A DNA stretch of 64,000 nucleotides from Nocardia sp. NBC_01327 (GTDB lineage Bacteria; Actinomycetota; Actinomycetes; Mycobacteriales; Mycobacteriaceae), in contig NZ_CP108383.1 of NCBI RefSeq assembly GCF_035958815.1, positions 8,866,001-8,930,000 on the forward strand. The letters run 5' to 3'. A program made the position numbers and the translations under genes. Positions 17,403 to 25,092 of the stretch are shown one piece after another. The notes under the pieces were generated by a model, which was not told where the DNA came from, made no database searches, and worked only from the letters and a program-made list of their open reading frames with translations. How positions within the stretch are numbered: the first letter of the stretch is position 1; every line of letters begins with the position of its first letter.

Positions 17403-17469
17403 GTCGATCCTCTCTCGTCGCTAGGCATTCAAACTGTTTCGCGCGAACTGAGATCAGTCGCTACGAATG

Positions 17470-17542
17470 CAGGGGCGACAGGAATCGAACCTGCAACCTG
17501 CCGCTTTGGAGACGGCTGCTCTGCCAATTGAGCTACGCCCCT
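17470..17542 (-). tRNA. tRNA-Trp (anticodon CCA)
   Basis: On the minus strand it folds into a standard cloverleaf: acceptor AGGGGCG with CGCCCCT, D arm GCTCAATTGGCAGAGC, anticodon loop with CCA, and T arm with GGTTCGATTCC. The CCA end is not fully encoded. It stands upstream of secE, the same position as trpT in M. tuberculosis. Confidence 0.97.
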
Positions 17543-17615
17543 TCGGTAGGACGGGCGATTGCTCACTTGTCCCACCACAGTACTTGTTCAGTTGTACTAC
17601 CGGGGCTTGACATAC

Positions 17616-17645
17616 ATACGCGCCGCTCCTCGGAGCAGCGCGTAT
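17616..17645. terminator. Hairpin after hadAB
   Basis: ATACGCGCCGCTCC pairs with GGAGCAGCGCGTAT around a two-base centre, with one mismatched position. It lies 74 bases after the hadAB stop on the minus strand and before tRNA-Trp, so it is probably the end of the hadAB transcript. The T-run is weak. Confidence 0.55.
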
Positions 17646-17718
17646 CGGCTGGTGACCCCAGAGAACCGAGTCTACGTCACTTCGCGCAGCTATCGCCAAT
17701 CGGGGGTCCGGCTCCGGA

Positions 17719-18828
17719 TCAGGCCAACTGGACCGTTGCGGTCGCCCGGCCGAAGATCTTGCGGCCCTCCGATTTAGCGACGATGGCCACCACGGCGGTG
17801 CGAGTTTCGGGGTCGACGGACTTCACCTTGCCGGTGTATTCGATCTCCGCGGGCTTGTCGACGCCCACGTAGACGGGGCTGGTGAAGCGCACGTTGTACT
17901 CCTTCACCGCACCCGGATCACCGAGCCAGGAGGTGATGAAGCCGCCGCCCAGGCCCATGGTCAGCATGCCGTGTGCCACAACGTTTTCCAGGCCGACCAT
18001 CTTCACGACATCGTCGCTCCAGTGGATCGGGTTGGCATCGCCGGAGACGCCGGCGTAGTTGACCAGATCGCCGCGGGTGAGGCGCACGACGCGGGTGGGC
18101 AGCACATCGCCGACGGCGACGTCCTCGAAGCGGATGGCGTGCTTGCCCGGAACGACCTTGCCGGTCGCGGCCACGGGCACCGGCTGCGGGGTGAGCACGG
18201 AGGCCGTCTCCGCCGCGGTGCGCGGGTGGTGGTCCGGGGTCTCCTCCGGGCCGACGCCGTGCATGAGCACATTGCGCACGGTGTCACCGATATTGGGATC
18301 GATATCACCGCCGCTGCGGCCGATGAGGGTGGTGTAGGTGGTTAGCACCAGCTCGTCGTTCTGCGCGACCACGTCGTTCTTGGTGACGATGATGTCGCCG
18401 CCGAAGGCCTGCCGGAACGAGTGCAGGTAGACGATGCAGGTGAGCTGATCGCCGGCCCTGATGGGCCGGTGGAACTCCAGGATCTGGTCCGTCTGCATGA
18501 TCTGGCTCAGGTCGTAGCCGGTGACGATCTGCTCGAAGAGCTTGCGCTGGGCCAGAATCCCGACCAGGGAGATGAAGCTGAGGGGGGCGACCAGACCGTC
18601 GTAGCCGTACTCCTGGGCGACGTCCTCGTCCCAGTGCACCGGGTGGTAGTCCTGCACGGCGCGGGCGTACTCACGCACCTTCTCGCGGCCGACCTCGTAG
18701 TAGTCGTCCACCCGGTAGTGGTGGCCGACCATGGTGGCGGCGTGGGCGGCGGGATCGAAAGCCTCGTCCGGCTGAGGCGTTTCGGCCTCGATATTGCTGA
18801 CCAATTCGGCCTCGGTGTTGATAGTCAC
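17719..18828 (-). CDS. Fused (3R)-hydroxyacyl-ACP dehydratase HadA-HadB
   Basis: A single 369-residue protein combining the two subunits that are separate in M. tuberculosis (HadA and HadB). Residues 1-190 form the HadA-like hot-dog half (MVGHHYRVDDYYEVGREKVR, GDIIVTKNDVVAQNDELVLT). Residues 225-369 form the HadB-like catalytic half with the hydratase motif YAGVSGDANPIHW, giving likely catalytic Asp264 and His269. A Pro/Ala/Thr linker joins them. The enzyme acts in the FAS-II elongation cycle for mycolic acids. It occupies the same place as the had genes in mycobacteria, between rpmG and trpT-secE, but no hadC is found. The start is GTG with a weak ribosome site. Confidence 0.93.
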   Translation of the reverse strand: MTINTEAELVSNIEAETPQPDEAFDPAAHAATMVGHHYRVDDYYEVGREKVREYARAVQDYHPVHWDEDVAQEYGYDGLVAPLSFISLVGILAQRKLFEQIVTGYDLSQIMQTDQILEFHRPIRAGDQLTCIVYLHSFRQAFGGDIIVTKNDVVAQNDELVLTTYTTLIGRSGGDIDPNIGDTVRNVLMHGVGPEETPDHHPRTAAETASVLTPQPVPVAATGKVVPGKHAIRFEDVAVGDVLPTRVVRLTRGDLVNYAGVSGDANPIHWSDDVVKMVGLENVVAHGMLTMGLGGGFITSWLGDPGAVKEYNVRFTSPVYVGVDKPAEIEYTGKVKSVDPETRTAVVAIVAKSEGRKIFGRATATVQLA

Positions 18829-18896
18829 GGCAGAGAGTCACCTATCTGATCCCGGACCCGGGATCGGTGGAGCGCTGAACCACCGCTATATACACC

Positions 18897-18962
18897 AAGT
18901 GCCGGACCAGGTGCCACTGTCCCCTGGTAGGGGGGACGTAGTGGCCGACCGATCCGGCACTT
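18897..18962. other. Nested 66-base stem-loop between rpmG and hadAB
   Basis: Outer arms AAGTGCCGGA and TCCGGCACTT are perfect complements. Inside, CCACTGTCCCC pairs with GGGGGACGTAGTGG with one or two bulges. On the minus strand it follows rpmG by 31 bases and precedes hadAB by 69 bases, and a TATATA element follows it that may be a hadAB promoter. It could be the rpmG terminator or a structured leader of hadAB; there is no T-run. Confidence 0.5.
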
Positions 18963-18992
18963 CTTCCACGCGGTAGAACGCGCGGGGTTAAG

Positions 18993-19163
18993 TTAGCGAG
19001 ACTCGCGGTGGGCCCGGTGGGTACCGCAGTTCGGGCAGAACTTCTTGAGCTCGAGACGATCCGGGTCGTTACGCCGGTTCTTCTTGGTGATGTAGTTGCG
19101 GTGCTTGCACTGCTCGCAGGCCAAGGTGATCTTGGGCCGGATATCAGTGGACTTCGCGGCCAC
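18993..19163 (-). CDS. rpmG: 50S ribosomal protein L33, zinc-binding type
   Basis: A 56-residue L33 with both CxxC pairs intact (ACEQCKHRNYITKKNR and KFCPNCGTHRAHRESR), so it is the zinc-containing form. It starts with GTG preceded by a GAAGG ribosome site. Its position before the had genes matches rpmG2 of M. tuberculosis. Confidence 0.97.
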   Translation of the reverse strand: MAAKSTDIRPKITLACEQCKHRNYITKKNRRNDPDRLELKKFCPNCGTHRAHRESR

Positions 19164-19209
19164 GATGCGCCTTCTTTCCGGTCAGCCTGATAGTTAAATC
19201 AGTATTGGG

Positions 19210-19282
19210 TAGCGATGGCCGGACTTGAACCGGCGACACAACGATTATGAGTCGTTTGCTCTACCAACTGAGCTACACCGCC
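19210..19282 (-). tRNA. tRNA-Met, elongator (anticodon CAT)
   Basis: Minus-strand cloverleaf with acceptor GGCGGTG, D arm GCTCAGTTGGTAGAGC, anticodon stem-loop ACGACTCATAATCGT and T arm CCGGTTCAAGTCCGG. It is nearly identical to the elongator metT of mycobacteria and lacks the initiator feature of three G-C pairs in the anticodon stem. It is 46 bases upstream of rpmG. Confidence 0.97.
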
Positions 19283-19358
19283 ATGCGGAGGATTCGCGGC
19301 GGCGATAGCCCGGTCCATCGATCTGGATGCCGAGTCGGTCACCACCGGCAATCCGGCG

Positions 19359-19431
19359 AGCCCCCTAACGGAATCGAACCGTTGACCTTTTCCTTACCAT
19401 GGAAACGCTCTACCGACTGAGCTAAGGGGGC
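19359..19431 (-). tRNA. tRNA-Thr (anticodon GGT)
   Basis: Minus-strand cloverleaf with acceptor GCCCCCT/AGGGGGC, D arm GCTCAGTCGGTAGAGC, anticodon stem-loop TTTCCATGGTAAGGAAA and T arm AACGGTTCGATTCCGTT. It lies upstream of tRNA-Met in the same direction, as in M. tuberculosis. Confidence 0.97.
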
Positions 19432-19567
19432 ATGTCTGCTTAGCTCCGGTCTTTGGAACCGGGCGCTGAAGACTTGAACGAGGTTACACAACATCCGACC
19501 CACTCTCCAAACCGAGTGGTCAGAGCAGGTTTTCCCACCCTTCGGAGTGGGTATCCCGCTCCCAGGA

Positions 19568-19608
19568 CCGGCTGCCGGTCGACAACGGCGTCGACCACCG
19601 GCAACCGG
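19568..19608. repeat. 41-base inverted repeat between tRNA-Thr and tRNA-Tyr
   Basis: CCGGCTGCCGGTCGAC and GTCGACCACCGGCAACCGG are complementary with one mismatch and one bulge, around a 6-base loop. It sits in the spacer between two tRNA genes read the same way, near smaller hairpins. It could be a processing or termination structure. Confidence 0.5.
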
Positions 19609-19640
19609 AGTTCCTGCTGCAAGGCTGGGTTGGATGCACA

Positions 19641-19674
19641 GAACCCCCCGAGACCCTGAGGTCTCGGGGGGTTC
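19641..19674. terminator. Terminator next to tRNA-Tyr
   Basis: GAACCCCCCGAGACC pairs perfectly with GGTCTCGGGGGGTTC around a 4-base loop. It begins 5 bases past the 3' end of tRNA-Tyr on the minus strand. A long T-run is absent, but the stem is very stable. Confidence 0.8.
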
Positions 19675-19679
19675 GTGTG

Positions 19680-19762
19680 TGGCAGATGTAGGATTCGAAC
19701 CTACGTAGGCTTTCGCCGACGGATTTACAGTCCGCTCCCATTGGCCGCTCGGGCAATCTGCC
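19680..19762 (-). tRNA. tRNA-Tyr (anticodon GTA)
   Basis: An 83-base minus-strand tRNA with a long variable arm (class II). The acceptor is GGCAGAT with ATCTGCC, the anticodon loop is CTGTAAA and the T arm is GTAGGTTCGAATCCTAC. The long extra arm and GTA anticodon identify tyrosine. It is followed by a strong hairpin. Confidence 0.96.
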
Positions 19763-19902
19763 TGGGTGCACCTTGCAGCGCGGTGACGAGAATACATCGA
19801 ACACCCGCCCGCAATGCAAACCGGCTGGAAAACGCGGTGCCGGACGGACTACCTTCGTCGGGGCACACCCCAAAACTTCCGATCTCGGACAGGAGCACAA
19901 GC

Positions 19903-20394
19903 GTGGCCGATTCGTCGTTCGACGTTGTCAGCAAGATCGATCGCCAGGAGGTCGACAACGCCCTCAACCAGGCGTCGAAGGAGATCGGGACCCGCTACGA
20001 CTTCCGCGGCACCGGCGCCAGCATCGAATGGTCCGGTGAGGAGAAGATCGTGCTCTCCGCCGAGGCCGAGGATCGCGTGAAGGCGGTCCTGGAGGTGTTC
20101 AAGGAGAAGCTGATTCGCCGCGACATCTCGCTGAAGGCCTTCGACGCCGGCGATCCGCAGATCTCCGGAAAGGTGTACAAGATCACAGGCACCCTGGTCG
20201 AGGGACTCTCCTCCGAGAATGCCAAGAAGATCGCCAAGAAGATTCGCGACGAAGGCCCCAAGGGCGTGAAGGCGCAGATCCAGGGCGAGGAACTGCGGGT
20301 CAGCAGCAAGAACCGCGACGACCTGCAGGCCGTGATCTCCCTGCTGAAGAACGCCGACTTCGACATCGCCCTGCAATTCGTGAATTATCGGTAA
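19903..20394 (+). CDS. yajQ: YajQ family nucleotide-binding protein
   Basis: A 163-residue YajQ/UPF0234 protein of normal length. Family blocks SSFDVVSKIDRQEVDNALNQ, RYDFRGTGASIEW and SDKNADFDIALQFVNYR-like ending (LLKNADFDIALQFVNYR) are present. Some members bind cyclic di-GMP and act with regulators; whether this one does is unknown. It starts with GTG, with AGGAG 7 bases upstream. The dispersed repeat begins 1 base after its stop. Confidence 0.95.
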   Translation: MADSSFDVVSKIDRQEVDNALNQASKEIGTRYDFRGTGASIEWSGEEKIVLSAEAEDRVKAVLEVFKEKLIRRDISLKAFDAGDPQISGKVYKITGTLVEGLSSENAKKIAKKIRDEGPKGVKAQIQGEELRVSSKNRDDLQAVISLLKNADFDIALQFVNYR

Positions 20395-20530
20395 CCGCCT
20401 CTCCGAACCTTCAGCGCACGGCTGAGTGCCGTGAACGGTTGGCGACGCGTGCCGGCGGCTGGGTGCCCATTCCATTTTGGACGTCCCCGGCGAGTTACCC
20501 CGACCTCACGAAATCAGTTGTCACCATGCA
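20395..20530 (+). repeat. Dispersed intergenic repeat, copy 1
   Basis: It starts with CCGCCTCTCCGAACCTTC directly after the yajQ stop, contains the hairpin CACGGC-TGAGT-GCCGTG, then GGTTGGCGACGCGTG, and ends with GGACGTCCCCGGCGAGTTAC and CACGAAATCAGTTGTCACC. It matches copies at 14606-14740 (minus), 21480-21610 and 38424-38560. It lies between the convergent genes yajQ and htpX. Confidence 0.8.
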
Positions 20531-20534
20531 TAAT

Positions 20535-20566
20535 CCGGGCCCCGGACCACTAGGTCCGGGGCCCGG
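20535..20566. terminator. Bidirectional terminator between yajQ and htpX
   Basis: CCGGGCCCCGGACC pairs perfectly with GGTCCGGGGCCCGG around a 4-base loop, followed by GCTTTGCTTGT. It is located between two convergent genes. Confidence 0.8.
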
Positions 20567-20581
20567 GCTTTGCTTGTGTTC

Positions 20582-21475
20582 TCAGTACTCCCGGGTTCCG
20601 GGTGAGCCCGCGGTGCCGCCCGCCATCGCCTCCAGACGGGCGATGCGGTCGGCCATGGGCGGGTGGGTGGAGAACCAGCGCGCCATCTTGTCGCCGGCCC
20701 GGAAGGGGTTGGCGATCATCAGGTGCGACTGTGCGGTCAGCTGCGGCTCCGGGGGCAGCGGGGCGGCCTGGACCCCGCGTTCGAGCTTGCGGAGCGCTGA
20801 CGCCAGCGCCAGGGGGTCGCCCGTGAGGGCTGCGCCGTCCTCGTCGGCCTGATACTCGCGGGAGCGGGAGACGGCGAGTTTGATGAGCGAGGCCGCGATC
20901 GGGCCGAGCAGCGAAACCAGCAGGATGCCAATGACATTCGGGCCCTCGCCATTGCGATTGCCGCCGAAGGCGCTGGCGAAGAAGGCCAGGTTGGCCAGGC
21001 CGGAGATGATCGAGGCGAGTGCGCCCGCCACCGACGAGATCAGGATGTCGCGGTTGTAGACGTGCGAGAGTTCGTGGCCGAGCACCGCGCGCAGTTCGCG
21101 CTCGTCGAGGATCTGCAGGATGCCGGTGGTACAGCAGACCGCGGCATGCCGCGGATTGCGGCCGGTCGCGAACGCGTTCGGCGCATTGGTGGGGCTGATG
21201 TACAGCCGCGGCATGGGTTGCCGTGCCGCCGTGGCCAATTCGCGCACGATGCGATACATGACCGGCGCTTCCAGTTCGGTCACCGGCTGGGCGTGCATGG
21301 CCTTGAGGGCCAGTTTGTCGCTGTTGAAATAGGCGTAGGCATTCATGCCCACCGCCAGCAGAACAGACAGGATCAGAATCGTCGGACTGCGGAACATGGC
21401 GCCCGCGAACACGATCAGCGCCGACATTCCGACGAGCAGCCCGAATGTCTTCACACCGTTGGCATATCCATGCAC
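20582..21475 (-). CDS. htpX: Membrane zinc metalloprotease HtpX
   Basis: A 297-residue M48 membrane protease that removes damaged membrane proteins. The zinc motif HELSH is at 134-138 with catalytic Glu135, and the third ligand is probably Glu207 in SREYQADEDGA. Membrane helices are near 10-28 and 32-50, with two more after the active site. I chose the GTG at 21475 because AGAGG lies 7 bases upstream and the family starts close to NGVKTFGLLVGMSALI; an ATG at 21493 is possible. The ribosome site lies inside a copy of the dispersed repeat. Confidence 0.94.
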   Translation of the reverse strand: MHGYANGVKTFGLLVGMSALIVFAGAMFRSPTILILSVLLAVGMNAYAYFNSDKLALKAMHAQPVTELEAPVMYRIVRELATAARQPMPRLYISPTNAPNAFATGRNPRHAAVCCTTGILQILDERELRAVLGHELSHVYNRDILISSVAGALASIISGLANLAFFASAFGGNRNGEGPNVIGILLVSLLGPIAASLIKLAVSRSREYQADEDGAALTGDPLALASALRKLERGVQAAPLPPEPQLTAQSHLMIANPFRAGDKMARWFSTHPPMADRIARLEAMAGGTAGSPGTREY

Positions 21476-21479
21476 TGTT

Positions 21480-21610
21480 CCGCCTCTCTGCATCTTCGGC
21501 CTGTCACTGAGTGCCGCGAGACCGAGCTCCAGGACTTACGTCAGATGTCTGGTCCGGGTCTGGACGTACCCGATGAGTTACCCAGACCTCACGAAATCTG
21601 TCGTTGCGTT
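21480..21610 (+). repeat. Dispersed intergenic repeat, copy 2
   Basis: It starts with CCGCCTCTCTGCATCTTC 5 bases from the htpX start codon, shares CTGAGTGCCG with copy 1, and ends with GGACGTACCCGATGAGTTAC and CACGAAATCTGTCG. It lies between htpX and the polyprenyl synthase gene. Its first bases, read on the other strand, provide the htpX ribosome site. Confidence 0.75.
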
Positions 21611-21649
21611 ACTCCAGGTCAACGATGCGGGCGGGGGTGAAGTTCCCCG

Positions 21650-22672
21650 TCAGCCGACCCGTTCGATTGTGTACCGAACCAGCCGCTCGAGGGCCTCATT
21701 GGCCGGACCACCGGGCAGGGCGGAGAGTTCGGCGTGCGCGATATCGCCGTAGCCGTGCAGTTTTTCCTTGGCCAGCACCATGCCGCGGGAGCGGGCCAGC
21801 AGGTCCAGGGCCTCTTCCACCTCGGCGTCGGTCTCCAGCGGGTGGGCCAGCAGCTTGCGCAGCCGGTCGCCGTCGGAGCCCTCGTCCCGCAGGGCGTAGA
21901 GGACGGGCAGGGTGTGCACGCCTTCGCGCAGGTCGGTGCCGGGGGTCTTACCGGACTGCTCGGAGACCGACGAGATATCGATGATGTCGTCGGAGATCTG
22001 GAAGGCGGTGCCGACCGCGTCGCCGAGGCGGGCCAGGCGTTCCACATGCTCGAGGCCCGCACCGGAGAAGGTGCCGCCGAAACGCCCGGACGCCGCGATG
22101 AGCGAACCGGTCTTCTCCCAGACCACGCGCAGATAGTGCTCGACCGGATCCTGCGACTGCCGCGCGCCGATGGTCTCCCGCATCTGGCCGGTGACCAGTT
22201 CGGCGAAGGTTTCGGCGATGATGCGTACCGCGTCCGGGCCGAGGGTCGAGACCAGCCGGGAGGCGTGCGCGAAAAGGTAGTCGCCGGCCAGGATGGCGAC
22301 GCTGTTGCCCCAGCGGGAGTTCACGCTGGGCGCACCGCGGCGCATCGAGGCCTCGTCCATGACGTCGTCGTGGTAGAGCGTGGCCAGGTGCACCAGTTCG
22401 ACCACGGTGCCGGCGGTGATCAGATCCGGGCTGTCGGGCCGCGGGCCCAGCTGACCGGTGAGAATGGTGAACAGCGGACGGAAGCGCTTACCACCGGCCT
22501 TGGCGAGGTGCAGCGCGGCCTCCTGCAGGAAATCCTCCCCGTCGGACAGCTCTTCGATCATCAGGTCTTCGACTTCGACCAGGCCTTTACGCACTGTTTC
22601 CGCGAGCTCGGGATCGCCGAGATCCACCCCCGCCACCACCGTGCTCTCATCGCTCACAGCCGATGCGCTCAT
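21650..22672 (-). CDS. Long-chain polyprenyl diphosphate synthase
   Basis: A 340-residue trans-isoprenyl diphosphate synthase that makes the polyprenyl tail, most likely for menaquinone. The first Asp-rich motif is in LYHDDVMDEASMRRG (Asp102, 103, 106) and the second in FQISDDIIDI (Asp228, 229, 232). The motif GGKRFRPLF binds the allylic substrate. The ATG at 22672 has GGGAG 5 bases upstream. It is divergent from menJ, as grcC1 is in M. tuberculosis, which supports a role in menaquinone synthesis. Chain length cannot be set from sequence alone. Confidence 0.93.
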   Translation of the reverse strand: MSASAVSDESTVVAGVDLGDPELAETVRKGLVEVEDLMIEELSDGEDFLQEAALHLAKAGGKRFRPLFTILTGQLGPRPDSPDLITAGTVVELVHLATLYHDDVMDEASMRRGAPSVNSRWGNSVAILAGDYLFAHASRLVSTLGPDAVRIIAETFAELVTGQMRETIGARQSQDPVEHYLRVVWEKTGSLIAASGRFGGTFSGAGLEHVERLARLGDAVGTAFQISDDIIDISSVSEQSGKTPGTDLREGVHTLPVLYALRDEGSDGDRLRKLLAHPLETDAEVEEALDLLARSRGMVLAKEKLHGYGDIAHAELSALPGGPANEALERLVRYTIERVG

Positions 22673-22833
22673 TTCATCTCCCAGTGCCGCGTCCGACCCC
22701 ACGCCAAAGAACCTAGCGTGTGGACACCTGGCCCCCTAGGCACACCACCGTAGTGCGACGCACCGAACACTGCAGTATGGCGCTGCACACCCGATCGCTG
22801 CACCGATCCTCATGGGCTGCAAGTATTGAGCGC

Positions 22834-24108
22834 ATGGGTTCAGCGGAAGTCGCGCCGGAGCAGGGGCAATCGTCGAGTGTGCTGCCCGCGCATGCCGATG
22901 TGCTGGTGGTGGGGGCCGGACCGGCCGGATCGGCGGCCGCGGCGTGGGCCGCGCAGGCCGGGCGGGATGTGCTGCTGACGGATGCGGCGGTGTTCCCGCG
23001 GGACAAGACCTGCGGCGACGGGCTGACCCCGCGCGCCACCGCCGAGCTGGAGCATCTGGGGCTCGGGGATTGGCTGCGGGCGCACACCGTCAATCGCGGG
23101 CTGCGCATGGCCGGGTTCGGGCGCGAGGCCCTGCTGCCGTGGCCGGGCGGATCGTTCCCGGCGTACGGCAGCGCGGTGCCGCGCACCGAACTCGACGACA
23201 AGCTGCGGGAGACCGCGGTGAAGTTCGGGGCGCGAATGGTGGAGGGCGCCAAGGTCGTCGAGGTGGCGCGGGACGGTGATCGGGTCACCGGGGTGACCGT
23301 CAAGACCGATTCCGGATTGCAGGCGGTGTCCTGCAAGGTGCTGATCGTCGCGGACGGAGTGCGGTCGCCGATCGGAAAACTGCTGGGGCGCACCTGGCAT
23401 CGCGAATACGCGTACGGGACCGCGGCGCGCGCGTACATCAAATCCGAGCGCAGCGATGATCCGTGGATCACCTCGCATCTCGAATTGCGGGATGCGAACG
23501 ATGAATTGGTGCCCGGGTACGGCTGGGTGTTCCCGCTCGGCAACGGTGAGGTCAATATCGGGGTGGGATCGCTCGCCACCGAGAAGCGGCCCTCGCATAT
23601 TTCGCTGAAACCGCTGCTGCAGCACTATGTTTCGCAACGCCGCGCGGAGTGGGGCTTCGAGGGTGAGGCGCGTGCCGTGGCTTCGGCGCTGCTGCCCATG
23701 GGTGGTGCGGTCTCGAATGTGGCCGGGCGCAATTGGGCGCTGGTCGGCGATGCGGCGGGCTGCGTGAATCCGCTCAACGGCGAGGGCATCGACTACGGCC
23801 TCGAGGGCGGGCACATGCTCGCGGAGCTGCTGGACGAACCCGATCTGACCACGCTCTGGCCGCAGACGCTGCGGGCCCGCTACGGCCGGACCTATTCGGT
23901 GGCACGGCGTTTGGCCGCGCTGGCGACCCATCCGCGGGCGGTGCCGCTCGGCGGTCCGCCGGTGATGCGGTCGAAGCTGTTGCAGCGCACGGCGGTTCGG
24001 GTGATGGGCAATCTGGTGACCGATGAGGATCTGGATCTCACCGCCAAACTGTGGCGTGGCGCGGGGCGGGCGTCGATGCGATTCGACAAGCTGCAGCCCT
24101 TCGCATGA
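22834..24108 (+). CDS. menJ: Menaquinone reductase, geranylgeranyl reductase family
   Basis: A 424-residue FAD-dependent reductase that saturates one double bond of the menaquinone side chain. The FAD site is VLVVGAGPAGSAAAAWAA (GAGPAG at 27-32), and the second nucleotide motif is WALVGDAAGCVNPLNGEGID. It is orthologous in sequence and position to Rv0561c (MenJ). The ATG at 22834 fits the family start; a frame to 22720 has no ribosome site. It overlaps the next gene by 4 bases (ATGA). Confidence 0.92.
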   Translation: MGSAEVAPEQGQSSSVLPAHADVLVVGAGPAGSAAAAWAAQAGRDVLLTDAAVFPRDKTCGDGLTPRATAELEHLGLGDWLRAHTVNRGLRMAGFGREALLPWPGGSFPAYGSAVPRTELDDKLRETAVKFGARMVEGAKVVEVARDGDRVTGVTVKTDSGLQAVSCKVLIVADGVRSPIGKLLGRTWHREYAYGTAARAYIKSERSDDPWITSHLELRDANDELVPGYGWVFPLGNGEVNIGVGSLATEKRPSHISLKPLLQHYVSQRRAEWGFEGEARAVASALLPMGGAVSNVAGRNWALVGDAAGCVNPLNGEGIDYGLEGGHMLAELLDEPDLTTLWPQTLRARYGRTYSVARRLAALATHPRAVPLGGPPVMRSKLLQRTAVRVMGNLVTDEDLDLTAKLWRGAGRASMRFDKLQPFA

Positions 24109-24572
24109 GCACCCGGCCGGTCGCCGAGGAACTGCTCCCGCATCTGCGGCGTGCACGGGATCTCGCCGACCGGCACTATGCGGAGCCGCTGGACCTGGAC
24201 GGTCTGGCGGCCGCCGCCGGGGTGTGCAAGTACCACTTCCTGCGCTGTTTCGCCGCGACCTACGGCAAGACCCCGGCGCTGTATCTGGCGGAGCGGCGCA
24301 TCGAGCGCGCACAGGACCTGCTGCGCGCCACCAATATCACCGTGACCGAAACCTGCATGCTGGTCGGCTACAGCAGCCTGGGTTCCTTCAGCCGCAAATT
24401 CACCGATCTGGTGGGGATGTCGCCCTCGGAGTATCAGGCCAAATTCGCCGTCGAGGGCGCGCCCCACATTCCCGGGTGCTACGTCTTCATGCACGGTCTC
24501 TCGGACCGGAAACCGGTCGAGACCGGCGACACCGCAATTTCGGAGAAGCGTCCCGGGGCTGCGGGTCCCTAA
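24105..24572 (+). CDS. AraC family transcriptional regulator (HTH domain only)
   Basis: A 155-residue protein made almost wholly of an AraC DNA-binding domain at about 10-110, with both helix-turn-helix parts (LDGLAAAAGVCKYHFLRCFA and VTETCMLVGYSSLGSFSRKF) and the closing SPSEYQAKF. It has no large N-terminal sensor domain. The C-terminal 40 residues are unlike others I know. Overlap with menJ suggests co-transcription, and a VOC gene follows 9 bases later, so the pair may respond to a small molecule; that is inference. Confidence 0.88.
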   Translation: MSTRPVAEELLPHLRRARDLADRHYAEPLDLDGLAAAAGVCKYHFLRCFAATYGKTPALYLAERRIERAQDLLRATNITVTETCMLVGYSSLGSFSRKFTDLVGMSPSEYQAKFAVEGAPHIPGCYVFMHGLSDRKPVETGDTAISEKRPGAAGP

Positions 24573-24581
24573 CCTTGCGGT

Positions 24582-25016
24582 ATGACGATCACCAACGTTT
24601 CCCTGGCCACCGTGTACGTGACCGATCAGAGCGCCGCCAAAGAGTGGTACACCGACAAACTCGGGTTCGTGGAGACCGCCGATGTGACCATGGGCGACAA
24701 CGGCTTCCGCTGGGTGACCGTGGCGCAGCCGGATCATCTCGAACTGGAGGTGACCCTCATGCTGCCGGGGCCGCCGCTGGACGAGCAGCTGGCCGAGGCC
24801 ATTCGGCGGTCGCTGGCCAGCGGTACGCACGGCGCGCTCGGGCTGCGAACCGATAACTGCCAGAAGACTTTCGAGGAGCTCAGCGCCAAGGGCGTGGAGT
24901 TCGTGCAGCCGCCGTCGGAGCGCCCCTACGGCGTGGAGGCGATCATTCGCGACAACTCCGGGAACTGGCTCGTGCTGGTGGAGAACCGCGATTTCGATCC
25001 GACCCGGGGGCAGTAA
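24582..25016 (+). CDS. VOC (glyoxalase/dioxygenase superfamily) protein
   Basis: A 144-residue VOC-fold protein. It has two beta-alpha-beta-beta-beta units: VSLATVYVTDQSAAKEWYTD-KLGF and GALGLRTDNCQKTFEELSAK-GV. A metal-site glutamate is likely in the last strand (WLVLVENRDF). VOC proteins of this size include glyoxalases, dioxygenases and antibiotic-binding proteins, so substrate is unknown. It follows an AraC-type gene by 9 bases and probably shares its transcript. Confidence 0.88.
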   Translation: MTITNVSLATVYVTDQSAAKEWYTDKLGFVETADVTMGDNGFRWVTVAQPDHLELEVTLMLPGPPLDEQLAEAIRRSLASGTHGALGLRTDNCQKTFEELSAKGVEFVQPPSERPYGVEAIIRDNSGNWLVLVENRDFDPTRGQ

Positions 25017-25037
25017 GTCCGGGGGCGGGGCAACGAG

Positions 25038-25071
25038 AACCCGTGGGCGCGGGTGGGCGCACCCACGGGTT
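25038..25071. terminator. Terminator between convergent genes
   Basis: AACCCGTGGG pairs perfectly with CCCACGGGTT around a 14-base GC-rich loop. The right arm runs into TTTATCG. It is placed between the VOC gene and the DUF2505 gene and can serve both. Confidence 0.75.
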
Positions 25072-25092
25072 TATCGCTCAATCGGAGTTAGG

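Noticed and set aside
17279..17872. Plus-strand open frame running through tRNA-Trp
   Set aside because: It overlaps secE, the tRNA and hadAB on the other strand and has no coding character.
19439..19679. Possible integration site at the tRNA cluster
   Set aside because: No integrase, no direct repeat of a tRNA 3' end and no foreign genes were found around the tRNA genes.
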